Below are positions 6,446 through 14,430 of a stretch of 22,158 bases of DNA, one piece after another. The notes below the pieces were generated by a model. That model did not search any database and was not told where the DNA came from. It saw only the letters and a list, made by a program, of their open reading frames with translations. Position 1 is the first letter of the stretch. Every line of letters starts with the position of its first letter. This DNA comes from a virus: positions 1 through 22,158 of the IMG/VR virus record IMGVR_UViG_3300025133_000655, one strand, 5' to 3'. A program made the position numbers and the translations under genes.

Positions 6446-7801
6446 TTATGGAGTAGTTATCATTGCATGACTCTCTATCAAAGAGATACCAATACCTTCA
6501 TCACTGAAGTATTGATCCTTCACACCATCGTAAGCATTATTAGTCTTAATATTTGCTTGAAACTTTGGTTTCCGATATTGAGCATGAAAAAGATTACTAT
6601 CATCTACAATAACCATTTTCTTATTGTAAACACCACGTAATACAGGAGTAGGAATCAATTGGAGCATGCCGTGAGGTGTTTCTAGTAATCTGTAATTGAA
6701 TCCTAGTTTGTCTCTCTTCATGTCGCCAAGATTAACTGTCCATCCAGAGCCATCAGCGAAAGTAGAACCACTTGATGTATTACCAAGTTTAGACCAATAT
6801 CCAAGCGCTCCTGCACCAACAAATGCACGCTTCATCCCAGATGTTGGTACATACTGGAATATTTTTTCCGTAGCATCAACAAAATCGGAATATTTAGCAA
6901 CATCGGTTGAATCAAAAATGTTTTGCGCATCTCCATCCGTTGATCCGTACTTTTCTAAAGCAGTCACAAGACCCATTGTAGAACGAATAACTGCACCACT
7001 ATCATCTTTAATAGATGACTCTGCGAAACTTTCACCACTACCCATTCCTGTTCCTTTGGAGTTACCACCAAAGAGGAATGCACGCTCTTTCTGAATCTTA
7101 TGTTGCTGATTCTTCTGTAAACGCAATCTAGCTAATTCATTCTTCTCGCCACGTAAAGCAGACGCATACAGCGTTCCAGTGATCTCAATAGGTGTCTTAA
7201 AGATTTGACAGGAGTTGTAGACTACTTCTAACTCATTTGCCCATGCTTCAGGAGATTCTGTTCCTTCCCCGTGTGCATTACCAACTACGCTATATACTGC
7301 ATCAGCATTAGCCGCATTATTACCAATTGTTCCTGATCCTGCTATAGTCACAGGGGTGACTGAGAATGCAGTTTGGTCTGCAGCTCCAGTAAGCGTTACG
7401 ATACCAACAACGGTGAATTCTTTGTCATCGCTACCGTTCACATGAGTCCATCTTACTTCTAGCCCCTTCCACGATGCGGGTGCTTCAGTACCTGATACTT
7501 TAGCTTCTAGACCTGTTACACCAGACAGTGCATCTATCGCCATTTCTGTTCCCACTGCGGGAGTTCCAGTGGCTGCATACTGTCCTGTAAACTCTTGTGT
7601 TACCCAAGGATTACGATGTTCAAACATCTTAAAGACAGGATCGGCTAACCCTGATTTTGTTTCTTTATTAGCTATAACAGTTGTAAACGGTGTTACATCT
7701 GTCCATAGCTCTTTTACATTATTTGGGGAAATGTAGAAGTCTCGTCTATCTGTATAGAGGACTCCAGCGCTTCCACCACTACTTAGATTCTTTGCAGACA
7801 T
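6446..7801 (-). CDS. Major capsid protein (SU10/DUF5309-like, HK97 fold)
   Basis: The 451-residue protein is the most abundant-type head protein by sequence pattern and place. The N-terminal arm (residues 1-45, LYTDRRDFYISPNNVKELWT) is followed by an E-loop-like region near 55-80. Residues about 190-245 hold a long helical stretch (ELEVVYNSCQIFKTPIEITG, ALRGEKNELARLRLQKNQQH, KIQKERAFLFGG) like the spine helix region of the DUF5309/SU10 major capsid family. The C-terminal half has the beta-rich P-domain and ends in LIESHAMITTP. A strong AGGAG ribosome binding site lies before the ATG, as expected for the most produced protein. It follows the scaffold candidate by 29 bases. Confidence 0.85.
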   Translation of the reverse strand: MSAKNLSSGGSAGVLYTDRRDFYISPNNVKELWTDVTPFTTVIANKETKSGLADPVFKMFEHRNPWVTQEFTGQYAATGTPAVGTEMAIDALSGVTGLEAKVSGTEAPASWKGLEVRWTHVNGSDDKEFTVVGIVTLTGAADQTAFSVTPVTIAGSGTIGNNAANADAVYSVVGNAHGEGTESPEAWANELEVVYNSCQIFKTPIEITGTLYASALRGEKNELARLRLQKNQQHKIQKERAFLFGGNSKGTGMGSGESFAESSIKDDSGAVIRSTMGLVTALEKYGSTDGDAQNIFDSTDVAKYSDFVDATEKIFQYVPTSGMKRAFVGAGALGYWSKLGNTSSGSTFADGSGWTVNLGDMKRDKLGFNYRLLETPHGMLQLIPTPVLRGVYNKKMVIVDDSNLFHAQYRKPKFQANIKTNNAYDGVKDQYFSDEGIGISLIESHAMITTP

Positions 7802-7830
7802 TTTTATGTCTCCTTTTTAAGTTTAATTAT

Positions 7831-8691
7831 TTAACCCATTAAACCCAAATTGAATGCCTGTTCATCTGTTATTTCTTCCTGTGCTTCACCCGATTGTAGT
7901 GACGCTGGTAAAGGTGTTTCAATTCCATCACTTATACCAGTAGTATGATTAACGGGGACTGCTTTCATCAATCCACGTTCAAGCATATACAGTGTAGTAA
8001 GATTTTTAATTGTAACCCCTTCTTGCCTACCCATAGCATCAACGAAATCGTCAATATTGTCACTAGGTAGTCCATAGCTCACCACTTCTCCTCGAACATT
8101 ATTCAAAAAAGATGAATATTGTTGTTGCTCTGCAAGTTGTTGCTGCTGTACTATTCTCTGTTCTTCCATCTTAAGAGAATATTCAGCTACATCAGCTTGA
8201 TAGGTATCCATAGCATCGCGATACTTATACGACTCGGATTCAGGATCAGTAACGGCATCAGTTGGGTCATAATCTGAAGGCTTTACAGGTCTTTCAGGGA
8301 TAGTCACGGCATTCTCAGCTGGTTGTTGTCCTTGCTGATTTTGACTCATTGAAGAATTTTGGACATACGCTTCATATGACGACATTCTTTCTTGTAAATC
8401 GTTCAGCTCAGTATTCAACTGGTTGGCTCTTTGACTCTCCTTATCGAACTTGCTCTGCCAATGTTCAAAACGAGTAGGGTCTTCTTTTGCGTCTCCTACA
8501 GATTCTTGAACCTCTTCGTTGCTTTCAGATTGCGGGACACTCTCATCGGTATTCGCATCATCTGTTTGCGTTTCTATAACATCATCACTAATTGTATCAT
8601 CACCAATCGAAAGATCGAATACATTTTCATCCGAAACGATACTTTCAGATAGGGTTGATTCAGCATTAGTTATCTGTTTTTCATTTTCCAT
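7831..8691 (-). CDS. Scaffolding protein candidate
   Basis: The 286-residue protein lies between portal and capsid, the usual place of the scaffold. Residues 1-65 are highly acidic (many D, E, S and T), residues about 70-115 form a coiled coil (FDKESQRANQLNTELNDLQE), then comes a glutamine-rich and proline-containing linker, and a second helical, glutamine-rich part (YSLKMEEQRIVQQQQLAEQQ) at about 170-195. The C-terminal end (ITDEQAFNLGLMG) is short. Such acidic, elongated, helical proteins with low complexity are typical of capsid scaffolds. No protease motif is visible. The assignment rests on composition and position. Confidence 0.75.
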   Translation of the reverse strand: MENEKQITNAESTLSESIVSDENVFDLSIGDDTISDDVIETQTDDANTDESVPQSESNEEVQESVGDAKEDPTRFEHWQSKFDKESQRANQLNTELNDLQERMSSYEAYVQNSSMSQNQQGQQPAENAVTIPERPVKPSDYDPTDAVTDPESESYKYRDAMDTYQADVAEYSLKMEEQRIVQQQQLAEQQQYSSFLNNVRGEVVSYGLPSDNIDDFVDAMGRQEGVTIKNLTTLYMLERGLMKAVPVNHTTGISDGIETPLPASLQSGEAQEEITDEQAFNLGLMG

Positions 8692-8710
8692 TCTGTTTTA
8701 CCTCATTTGA

Positions 8711-10909
8711 TTAATTTTGATCAGCGACAAGGTTCTTCTTTATGTTAGATAGCTCGTCTTTTAGACGAGCATCAAATAGTTGAGCGGACGACTTTGCTTT
8801 GCCCTCCGCTTCATTAATATGTGTTTTAAATTTTTCTACTTCTAGACGCTTACGTGAATTTATCTCAGCACGTTCAGCCGTCTGTAAATCGCCCTTTAAT
8901 TTCTTAATTTCTTCTTCAGCAGATTGTAATGCACCCTGCATTTTCTGTATTTCACTTGTGCGTGTAAGTACACCTTCCATATCAACAACTTCAGTCTGCT
9001 TTAATACTTCAAATTGGTCAATTAATCCTAATTGATACATTTCCTTGTATCCTTCATACCTAGCCCATCTATTCGACGGAAGTGTGGATGACGAAACAAC
9101 AATCACATCATACGATCCTGTCGTTACATCATTCATGCGTTCTAGATAATCCCCAGTGGTGTCGTTATATAAATCTTGATTTATCTCAGTAACCTGTGAA
9201 ATGTTATTAGGGCGTAGTAATTGTATTGTTTTTCTCTTCGTATATATTTTTGGGATCATTTCAACAACACATTTAGCTAGTTCATTAAGAAAAGCTTCCA
9301 TGTCGTCTACTTTAGATTTCATCCGTCTTTGACCGTACTCATCTATCGCAACCGTACCCTTGTAGGTAGTAGGTGCGGCAGTCGGATCACCCTGCCCTAG
9401 TGGGTATACTCCTAAAATGTCATAGATAGATTTTTTTAAATTCTCTACATTGTGATATAATTCATTAGGTAGAGCAATCGGACCAGCTACGATAGGCTGT
9501 CCAAACTCAGGATCAAACTCAATAACGGCTGTTCCAGCCTTTCCCCACTGCTCTTCGAGTTCTTTGCGGTTCATTGATCCTTTAGGAATAAAAACTTTTG
9601 TATTTGTGCTATTCGATGCATGAGCAAGGATTAACGATGAATATTTATTTATCTGCTCTTGAATCGGCTTTACGAACCTCACATCACTAATCGGATATGG
9701 ATTACGATTATGGCGGTTCATTAGAGTTACAATTGGATACTCACCTATTTCAAGCATAGACTGATATGCTACTATTCCACCTATAGAAAGAACACGTCTA
9801 ATTCGCGGTAGTTTATGCGATTTGCACTCATACACAAACCTCTCTTTAGCCTGGAATCGAGTTAACACTTCCGAATAAATAGTATCCATTTGGCTTCCCA
9901 TCGGTGCTGCTCCAGCTACAGGGATCGTTTCACCTGTTTCAGGGTTAGTGCCAAAATGGTATATTTCACCAACAGACTTCATTAGAGATAGAATCTCCTG
10001 TACCTGTTGCTCTTGAACGATATATTCGGGGGGATCATTATTAACATGCATAGCCACAACGTAGCCTTCACCCCACTTCTTATATTCGTCTTCGTTTAAA
10101 ACCTGTTCTCTTTTTAAAATTGTGTCATAAATATTATGTCTAGTGACCATTGTCTTTGTATAGCGGTCAATAACTTCAAATCTGCGTCTTTCTCCTGACG
10201 TTGTATCGTCATCAACTGGAAGAATAGAATGTTCCTCTGGATTTCCTCTATCAGTGGAGGGGTATCGACTCGCTGGGGCTTCCTTCGCCTTAGAGAGCCG
10301 TGACTTGAAGGAGGGCATAAACCGCACGACTTGTTCTTCCGTCATCGCTTTGGCTATCATTACATGAGCGGCATCTCTTATATGAGGGTCCCTCGAAGCG
10401 GGGTCAATATATAAATCCAGAGGATTTATTGCTTTTACAAAAATCTCTTTATCTCCACTAAGTGGTGCTTTATCAATAAATACTTGCATAGCACCCATAC
10501 CCTTAACATAATAATCATCAACAACCTGTTTTAATTGGACATTTCCTCTAGAAATTTCCCATATATAGCTCATAAGATCAGAGATAGCGGCAGATATTTT
10601 CAAATCTGATGTTTCTCTCGCCGTGGCTTGAAAACGAGGTTTATTCGCTGTCAAGACAGCTTTCGCTTGCTCTACAGCAGGATGTATTTGGTTGTCAATA
10701 GAAGGACTTTGACTACGTTTTTTAAGCACTTGGACATGGGCGTTCTTCCATTGCACATTATTCCGAAATTCATCGTCTTCAAGTGCCTGTGTAGCCCATG
10801 TACTGCGTGCTGAATGGTAGTCTTCAAGCAACTTTTCTGATTTCTTCGCCTCAGAATGCTGCTTTTGTGTGGATAGAGTTTTAACTCTTGTAATATCTTC
10901 AGTTATCAT
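8711..10909 (-). CDS. Portal protein (P22-like)
   Basis: The 732-residue protein has the length and motifs of large P22-type portals. An N-terminal part with IHPAVEQAKAVLTANKPRF (about 75-93), a DDYYVKGMGAMQVFID segment (131-146) and an AINPLDLYIDP strand (160-170) are the usual portal core. A central segment near residues 400-445 contains YPISDVRFVKPIQEQINKYS and then an N-rich stretch with VFIPKGS, as seen in the P22-portal family. The last 75 residues form a coiled coil (SAEEEIKKLKGDLQTAERAE), which may line the inner barrel. The portal forms the DNA gate at one capsid vertex and docks the terminase. The ribosome binding site is weak (TTAGG). Confidence 0.88.
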   Translation of the reverse strand: MITEDITRVKTLSTQKQHSEAKKSEKLLEDYHSARSTWATQALEDDEFRNNVQWKNAHVQVLKKRSQSPSIDNQIHPAVEQAKAVLTANKPRFQATARETSDLKISAAISDLMSYIWEISRGNVQLKQVVDDYYVKGMGAMQVFIDKAPLSGDKEIFVKAINPLDLYIDPASRDPHIRDAAHVMIAKAMTEEQVVRFMPSFKSRLSKAKEAPASRYPSTDRGNPEEHSILPVDDDTTSGERRRFEVIDRYTKTMVTRHNIYDTILKREQVLNEDEYKKWGEGYVVAMHVNNDPPEYIVQEQQVQEILSLMKSVGEIYHFGTNPETGETIPVAGAAPMGSQMDTIYSEVLTRFQAKERFVYECKSHKLPRIRRVLSIGGIVAYQSMLEIGEYPIVTLMNRHNRNPYPISDVRFVKPIQEQINKYSSLILAHASNSTNTKVFIPKGSMNRKELEEQWGKAGTAVIEFDPEFGQPIVAGPIALPNELYHNVENLKKSIYDILGVYPLGQGDPTAAPTTYKGTVAIDEYGQRRMKSKVDDMEAFLNELAKCVVEMIPKIYTKRKTIQLLRPNNISQVTEINQDLYNDTTGDYLERMNDVTTGSYDVIVVSSSTLPSNRWARYEGYKEMYQLGLIDQFEVLKQTEVVDMEGVLTRTSEIQKMQGALQSAEEEIKKLKGDLQTAERAEINSRKRLEVEKFKTHINEAEGKAKSSAQLFDARLKDELSNIKKNLVADQN

Positions 10910-10923
10910 AAATTACCTAATGT

Positions 10924-10951
10924 AATATATGAACTATTGTTTATATGTCAA
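10924..10951 (-). promoter_or_regulatory. Sigma70-like promoter candidate before the portal gene
   Basis: On the leftward strand TTGACA (10946-10951) is followed after 16 bases by TATATT (10924-10929). These match the bacterial -35 and -10 consensus in 6/6 and 5/6 positions. The predicted start of transcription lies near 10917, only about 8 bases before the ATG, so the leader would be very short and the ribosome binding site barely included. This weakens the call. Confidence 0.35.
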
Positions 10952-10958
10952 TACTTTT

Positions 10959-12440
10959 TTATGATATTTGCCAATCTACCGACGATAAATATTTTTTTGT
11001 GTGAGAAGGTTTAGATGATTTTTTAGTATGAAATGGTTTATATACGTTCTTATTCGCATAAAAAAAGCCATCCAACAGGTCATCATGCTTCCCTCTAGGG
11101 TACATTAACAACTCATCAATAAAAGCACGTTGATCTTTGTGGATATACACTCTCCCAGACGCAAATAAGGGTTGTAAGGACTCTAAACGATAGCTTTTTG
11201 ATGATCTTGGGTTTTCTTTAATCTCAACTCCAGGAATATATCTTTCTCTCCGAACATAATCGCGTAACATTTCTTGATACCCTACAGACTCAATCCTTGT
11301 TTTTGTCGCCTTATATTTATCATAATTTTTTATGATGGCATTTGCGAGGTCCATAGGCTTGACTCTTTTTCTGAAATACGGAAGACAAAACCGATTATCG
11401 TCTTTATCGACACCTACGTTGAATATTACAGAATAATCAGCACTATTAGACGTTGATGATGCAGGATCGACTCCAGTAAAAATATTTATAGGTCTACTTT
11501 CTTTTAATTCGACCCCTTCAAGCTCTGTTATCTCCAAATAAGCTTCTTTATCAGTTAATTTGACAGTCCCATCATAAAATTTAAAGTAATCTTCTACGAA
11601 TAGCTGATCTTCATCGCCTATAACTTGACATAAGCGTTCTTTATAGAATGAACTCACCCTTCCAATATCTTCGAGAGCTGCCTTTTCTTCTAATAGCTCC
11701 TTAACCGATTTCATGTCTGCCCATAGTGACGTAGTTACCCCATCTTCACCTTCGATTAGGTATGAATAATGCAAACTTTGCCACGTTTTCATGTCTTTTA
11801 GGGTCAATACGAGGCATCTTTGGTGTAATGGAGTACCAATTACCAACATTCTACCTCTTTGAGCATCAAGTGATGGGATCGCTGATTGTAAAGCCCATCT
11901 CAGATTCCCTTCCATAGCTTCAGATGTCTTTGTGTTGTTCTCATCTTCAGGATCATCGAGAATAATCAAAGATGGACGTTGCCCTCCAATATTTGTCCCC
12001 CTTAACTGCTGTCCCATCCCTTTACAGATGATGGCGGAGCCATCCTTTAGCACTATTTCAGTAGATGCCCACTTTTTAGCACTATGTTGTCCCCAATATC
12101 CGAATAATTGACGGAATTCAGTCCCATAATCAAGTGTATCCTTTATAGTTTGCAATAAGTTAATAGCATGCCCCTGTGTTCTTGATACAAGTACCACTAC
12201 TTTTTTACCTTCATCGAAGAAAATATGATGTAAGGGCTTCAAAATCCCTACAACCATTGACTTTGCGCTACCTCTAGGGGCAATTATATTAATAAATGTT
12301 TGTTCTTCGTTCTGTACAGCGTCCGCTATTTCTTGATGAAACTCTGGAGTATCTAAATGAAATACCTTCGGAAGAATAATTTTACCAAATAACAACAGAT
12401 TGCCACGAAGTTTATTTAATATTTTCGTTTTATCGCTCAA
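10959..12440 (-). CDS. terL: Terminase large subunit (TerL)
   Basis: The 493-residue protein is the DNA-packaging motor. The ATPase half has a Walker A-like motif APRGSAKS (residues 54-61), a Walker B SLIILDDPEDE (157-167) and a coupling-type IGTP motif (201-204). The RNase H-like nuclease half has TGVDPA (322-327, Asp325), an ESVGYQ segment (384-389) and HDDLLDG (452-458), giving the acidic residues that bind two metals. The start is TTG at 12438-12440, overlapping the stop of the 67-aa gene as TTGA; the first in-frame ATG would remove the Walker A motif, so TTG is needed. AGGGG lies about 8 bases upstream. It works with the portal, which is the next gene. Confidence 0.93.
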   Translation of the reverse strand: MSDKTKILNKLRGNLLLFGKIILPKVFHLDTPEFHQEIADAVQNEEQTFINIIAPRGSAKSMVVGILKPLHHIFFDEGKKVVVLVSRTQGHAINLLQTIKDTLDYGTEFRQLFGYWGQHSAKKWASTEIVLKDGSAIICKGMGQQLRGTNIGGQRPSLIILDDPEDENNTKTSEAMEGNLRWALQSAIPSLDAQRGRMLVIGTPLHQRCLVLTLKDMKTWQSLHYSYLIEGEDGVTTSLWADMKSVKELLEEKAALEDIGRVSSFYKERLCQVIGDEDQLFVEDYFKFYDGTVKLTDKEAYLEITELEGVELKESRPINIFTGVDPASSTSNSADYSVIFNVGVDKDDNRFCLPYFRKRVKPMDLANAIIKNYDKYKATKTRIESVGYQEMLRDYVRRERYIPGVEIKENPRSSKSYRLESLQPLFASGRVYIHKDQRAFIDELLMYPRGKHDDLLDGFFYANKNVYKPFHTKKSSKPSHTKKYLSSVDWQIS

Positions 12441-12640
12441 AATAACGACCCCTGTTCGACTCCCTTCTCTTTTTGTTCTTTCTCGACCTTCTTATAATTG
12501 CTATCATAATCATATCCGTAATTCGCATATATGCGCTTAATAGCAATATCCTGTAGGTAGCTAGGTGTATTCCGAATCGTTTCATAATCTTCATCAGACA
12601 GCTTCGGTAACTTCTTCTTCCGCGTCACTATACTCAACAC
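12437..12640 (-). CDS. Hypothetical 67-aa protein between TerS candidate and TerL
   Basis: The protein is small and charged, with a basic start (TRKKKLPKLSDEDYETIRN), a helix containing YLQDIAIKRIYANYGYDYDS and a lysine- and glutamate-rich end. It overlaps the TerS candidate by 47 bases in another frame and TerL by 4 bases. An AAGGAG motif stands 3 bases before the GTG at 12638-12640 and 6 bases before a TTG at 12635-12637, so the TTG may be the true start. Genes at this place sometimes encode small terminase partners, but there is no motif to prove this here. Confidence 0.6.
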   Translation of the reverse strand: MLSIVTRKKKLPKLSDEDYETIRNTPSYLQDIAIKRIYANYGYDYDSNYKKVEKEQKEKGVEQGSLF

Positions 12641-13397
12641 TATCTCCTTCTATTTTCTCAACCAGTTTTAATTTCTTTTCTTCCTTCTCAATCTGACCTT
12701 CTATTGCACTCAACTGATTCATTTCAATAGACTTGGTTATTGCCTGTTTAGGGGGCTTCATGTCCAATAACGATATAAGATTCTCCGCCCCACGCAACAT
12801 GTTACTAGGATCACTCTTGTTCTTTGCGATCTCTATCGCATTAAATACGACTTCTAGAGCATCCTTTTCACTGAAGTCCTTATCAGCAAATGCCTCTCTT
12901 ACTTCTTTCTTTATCATACCTTTCCATTCCTTCGACTTTTTTATTTTCTTTATTGCCCACCTATGATCAAGCCCATCTTTTCTGTAATGTAAAGATAGTT
13001 CATTGCTCGATAAATCCTTTCCTTCTAAAACACCCTGTACATAAGCCTGTATCATAGCTTGCGCTCTTGGTTGCTTTAGCTCCTTCTCAATCCAAGTTCT
13101 CGGCTTTAAACCACCAAAACACTGCTTGTCCCAATAAGGTAAAAAATTCAACTTAGTAGTCTTATAATCAAATACGTCTCCAAATGAAAATCTAAAAAAT
13201 TTTCCAGTTGCCTTTTTATATTTCTTTACATCCGTACATTTAGCTACAAACCCATCATCCGTTAAGCCCCACTTACCTACATCACACTTACGCCATTCAA
13301 CGTATTTTATACCCTTCTTATCCGCATCTTCCTGTAAATGCACTTCATGCCATACCCAGTTATTCTGGTTCCCCACTCTTCGTTTAAAACTATACAT
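12594..13397 (-). CDS. Terminase small subunit candidate with extra N-terminal domain
   Basis: The 267-residue protein stands directly upstream of TerL, the usual place of TerS. Residues about 36-95 (RKCDVGKWGLTDDGFVAKC...FFRFSFGDVF) form a domain with a 'WGLTDDGfVakC' motif seen in several phage proteins of unknown role. Residues 100-165 are helical and basic. Residues 163-230 (EVREAFADKDFSEKDALEVV...LISLLDMKPPK) resemble the central helices and C-terminal 'LLdmkpPk' turn of small terminase-like proteins. The end is acidic and coiled (QIEKEEKKLKLVEKIE). DNA recognition for packaging is inferred; there is no clear helix-turn-helix. It could be an unrelated regulator. Confidence 0.6.
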   Translation of the reverse strand: MYSFKRRVGNQNNWVWHEVHLQEDADKKGIKYVEWRKCDVGKWGLTDDGFVAKCTDVKKYKKATGKFFRFSFGDVFDYKTTKLNFLPYWDKQCFGGLKPRTWIEKELKQPRAQAMIQAYVQGVLEGKDLSSNELSLHYRKDGLDHRWAIKKIKKSKEWKGMIKKEVREAFADKDFSEKDALEVVFNAIEIAKNKSDPSNMLRGAENLISLLDMKPPKQAITKSIEMNQLSAIEGQIEKEEKKLKLVEKIEGDSVEYSDAEEEVTEAV

Positions 13398-13566
13398 TGC
13401 CCATCCATATTTTTAATTAAAGTATTATGTATTATATACAATACATAAATAATACATATATAAAGATATTATTCCCCTAAAGGGAATAATATCTATCATA
13501 CTACGTATTAAATACATAGTATATATATATTATATATATATATAATACATATATCCATACGTGTCA
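13398..13566. repeat. AT-rich tract with 8-bp repeats (candidate origin)
   Basis: This 169-base stretch without a gene is nearly all A and T. It carries AATACATA four times in one orientation (13441, 13452, 13511, 13544) and once inverted (TATGTATT at 13426), a TA run at about 13519-13546 and a perfect 13-bp hairpin between the second and third copies. Repeats next to an AT-rich easily melted tract are the layout of iteron-type origins, but such words can arise by chance in AT-rich DNA. It also forms the leader of the TerS candidate gene and may hold promoters. Confidence 0.45.
13465..13495. terminator. Perfect 13-bp hairpin in the AT-rich tract
   Basis: AGATATTATTCCC (13465-13477) and GGGAATAATATCT (13483-13495) are perfectly complementary around the loop CTAAA. 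On the leftward strand it is followed by TTATATATG, giving a short T-rich tail, so it could end transcripts from the 65-aa gene. As a symmetric element it could equally be a protein-binding or origin structure. Confidence 0.5.
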
Positions 13567-13764
13567 TTATACTTCATCTGTAACAGTCTCTAAACTTTCA
13601 TCTATATACTCAATTAAATCTAATATTTCATCATGTGTCTCAAACTTGCTTGATAGCATATCATGCTCACCTAATGCCCGCAATTTATCCATGATATTTG
13701 CTATTAAATCCCATCCGTATATACCAAATAAGCGTTTATGCTGATACATCCTTGCTATTTTCAT
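13567..13764 (-). CDS. Hypothetical 65-aa protein, first gene of the leftward block
   Basis: The protein has a basic first third (MKIARMYQHKRLFGIYGWDL) and an acidic last third (EILDLIEYIDESLETVTDEV), is helical throughout and has no membrane segment. An AGGAG ribosome binding site lies about 11 bases before the ATG, with a closer AGGA. It is the gene nearest the divergent control region and is followed by the AT-rich tract with a hairpin. Its place could fit a late-gene regulator, but no DNA-binding motif can be identified and I do not recognise the family. Confidence 0.6.
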   Translation of the reverse strand: MKIARMYQHKRLFGIYGWDLIANIMDKLRALGEHDMLSSKFETHDEILDLIEYIDESLETVTDEV

Positions 13765-13842
13765 TCCTGCATTCTCCTGTTATTTGGGTGTTAATGTAAT
13801 ACTTTAAGGTTATCCTTGCAAATACTATTATTGTTGGAGTAA

Positions 13843-13872
13843 ATTAAATCTCACTACATGGGTAATTATCAA
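13843..13872 (-). promoter_or_regulatory. Sigma70-like promoter candidate for the leftward block
   Basis: On the leftward strand TTGATA (13867-13872) is followed after 18 bases by TTTAAT (13843-13848), each matching 5 of 6 consensus positions. The predicted transcript would start near 13836 and give a leader of about 70 bases before the 65-aa gene. Its place in the divergent region between the two gene blocks supports the call; spacing and sequence are acceptable but not strong. Confidence 0.4.
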
Positions 13873-13942
13873 AAAAATATTATAGAATGCGTGCGGGTTA
13901 AATACATCAAACATACCCCCTGTAATTGAGGATTGCTATCTG

Positions 13943-14054
13943 TGAAAGGGTTGAGTAATCGGGGAAGTAGTTGCCCGTTCGGCGTGCTTCGCACCCCGTC
14001 TACGTAAACGTAGCAACCTTTCATACGGCTATCAACATGGTGTTGATGGTCGCC
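13943..14054 (+). ncRNA. Structured leader RNA before the 98-aa acidic gene
   Basis: The gap 13765-14079 holds a dense set of inverted repeats. TGAAAGGGTTG (13943-13953) pairs with CAACCTTTCA (14014-14023) with one bulged G. Inside are CGGGG/CCCCG (13960-13964 with 13994-13998), GTGC/GCAC around TTC, and CTACG/CGTAG around TAAA (14000-14013) next to the outer stem. A further ATCAACA/TGTTGAT hairpin (14031-14047) follows, with GGC/GCC below it. GTTGC (13970-13974) could instead pair with GCAAC (14013-14017), which disrupts the outer stem, so two folds are possible. The gene starts 26 bases later and its message ends at a strong terminator. I match it to no known RNA family. Confidence 0.5.
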
Positions 14055-14079
14055 CAAACAATAACACAAAGGATATATT

Positions 14080-14376
14080 ATGACATATGTAAGTGCAACC
14101 ATCTCACGTTTAGTTACAAAGGATAACCTAGAGACAGGGGAAGAAGTAACTGCCTTCGATAATTCTATAACGCTCGATGAAGCTAAGGCTGGCGATTCGC
14201 TTTTCTATGATAGTGAAGAGACAGCATCTCGTGTTCATACCTACTTGGAGACTAAAGGCTTAGCCTTAGCTCATCTAGCGATGGAAGATCAAGAAGAAAC
14301 CTTCTACGAAGAGACGGGCAACTTTAGAACTTGGATTTGCAGGATCGGATTATTGATCCCAGAAGTTAAGGGATAG
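14080..14376 (+). CDS. Acidic 98-aa orphan protein in its own transcription unit
   Basis: The protein has about 19 aspartate and glutamate residues against 8 lysine and arginine, with no membrane segment and one cysteine (Cys87). It begins MTYVSATISRLVTKDNLE, has the segment DSLFYDSEETASRVHTYLE near residues 39-57 and a hydrophobic strand WICRIGLLIPE near the end. AAAGGA lies before the ATG. It is the first gene of the rightward block, preceded by a structured leader and followed 9 bases later by a strong terminator, so it is probably made early and separately. Small acidic early phage proteins sometimes mimic DNA or block host enzymes; that is only a suggestion here. Confidence 0.75.
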   Translation: MTYVSATISRLVTKDNLETGEEVTAFDNSITLDEAKAGDSLFYDSEETASRVHTYLETKGLALAHLAMEDQEETFYEETGNFRTWICRIGLLIPEVKG

Positions 14377-14384
14377 CACGGTTT

Positions 14385-14430
14385 CCAAAGGTGGGACGGC
14401 ATAAGCCGTCCTGCCTTTGGGGCTTTTATT
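14385..14430 (+). terminator. Rho-independent terminator
   Basis: CCAAAGG plus GGACGGC (14385-14400) pairs with GCCGTCC plus CCTTTGG (14405-14420) around the loop ATAA, with only a 2-base TG internal mismatch on each side. It is followed by GGCTTTTATTT. This is the clearest intrinsic terminator in the window and ends the transcript of the 98-aa gene. Confidence 0.88.

Noticed and set aside
13960-14013. A possible tRNA, because of CCCGTTCGGCG and several arms.
   Set aside because: No acceptor stem of 7 bp, no GGTTCRA arm in the right place and no anticodon loop.
13869-14102. A 77-codon leftward open frame in the divergent region.
   Set aside because: It lies across the stem structures and the start of the rightward 98-aa gene, has no good ribosome binding site and an odd composition, and reads as the shadow of the structured leader.
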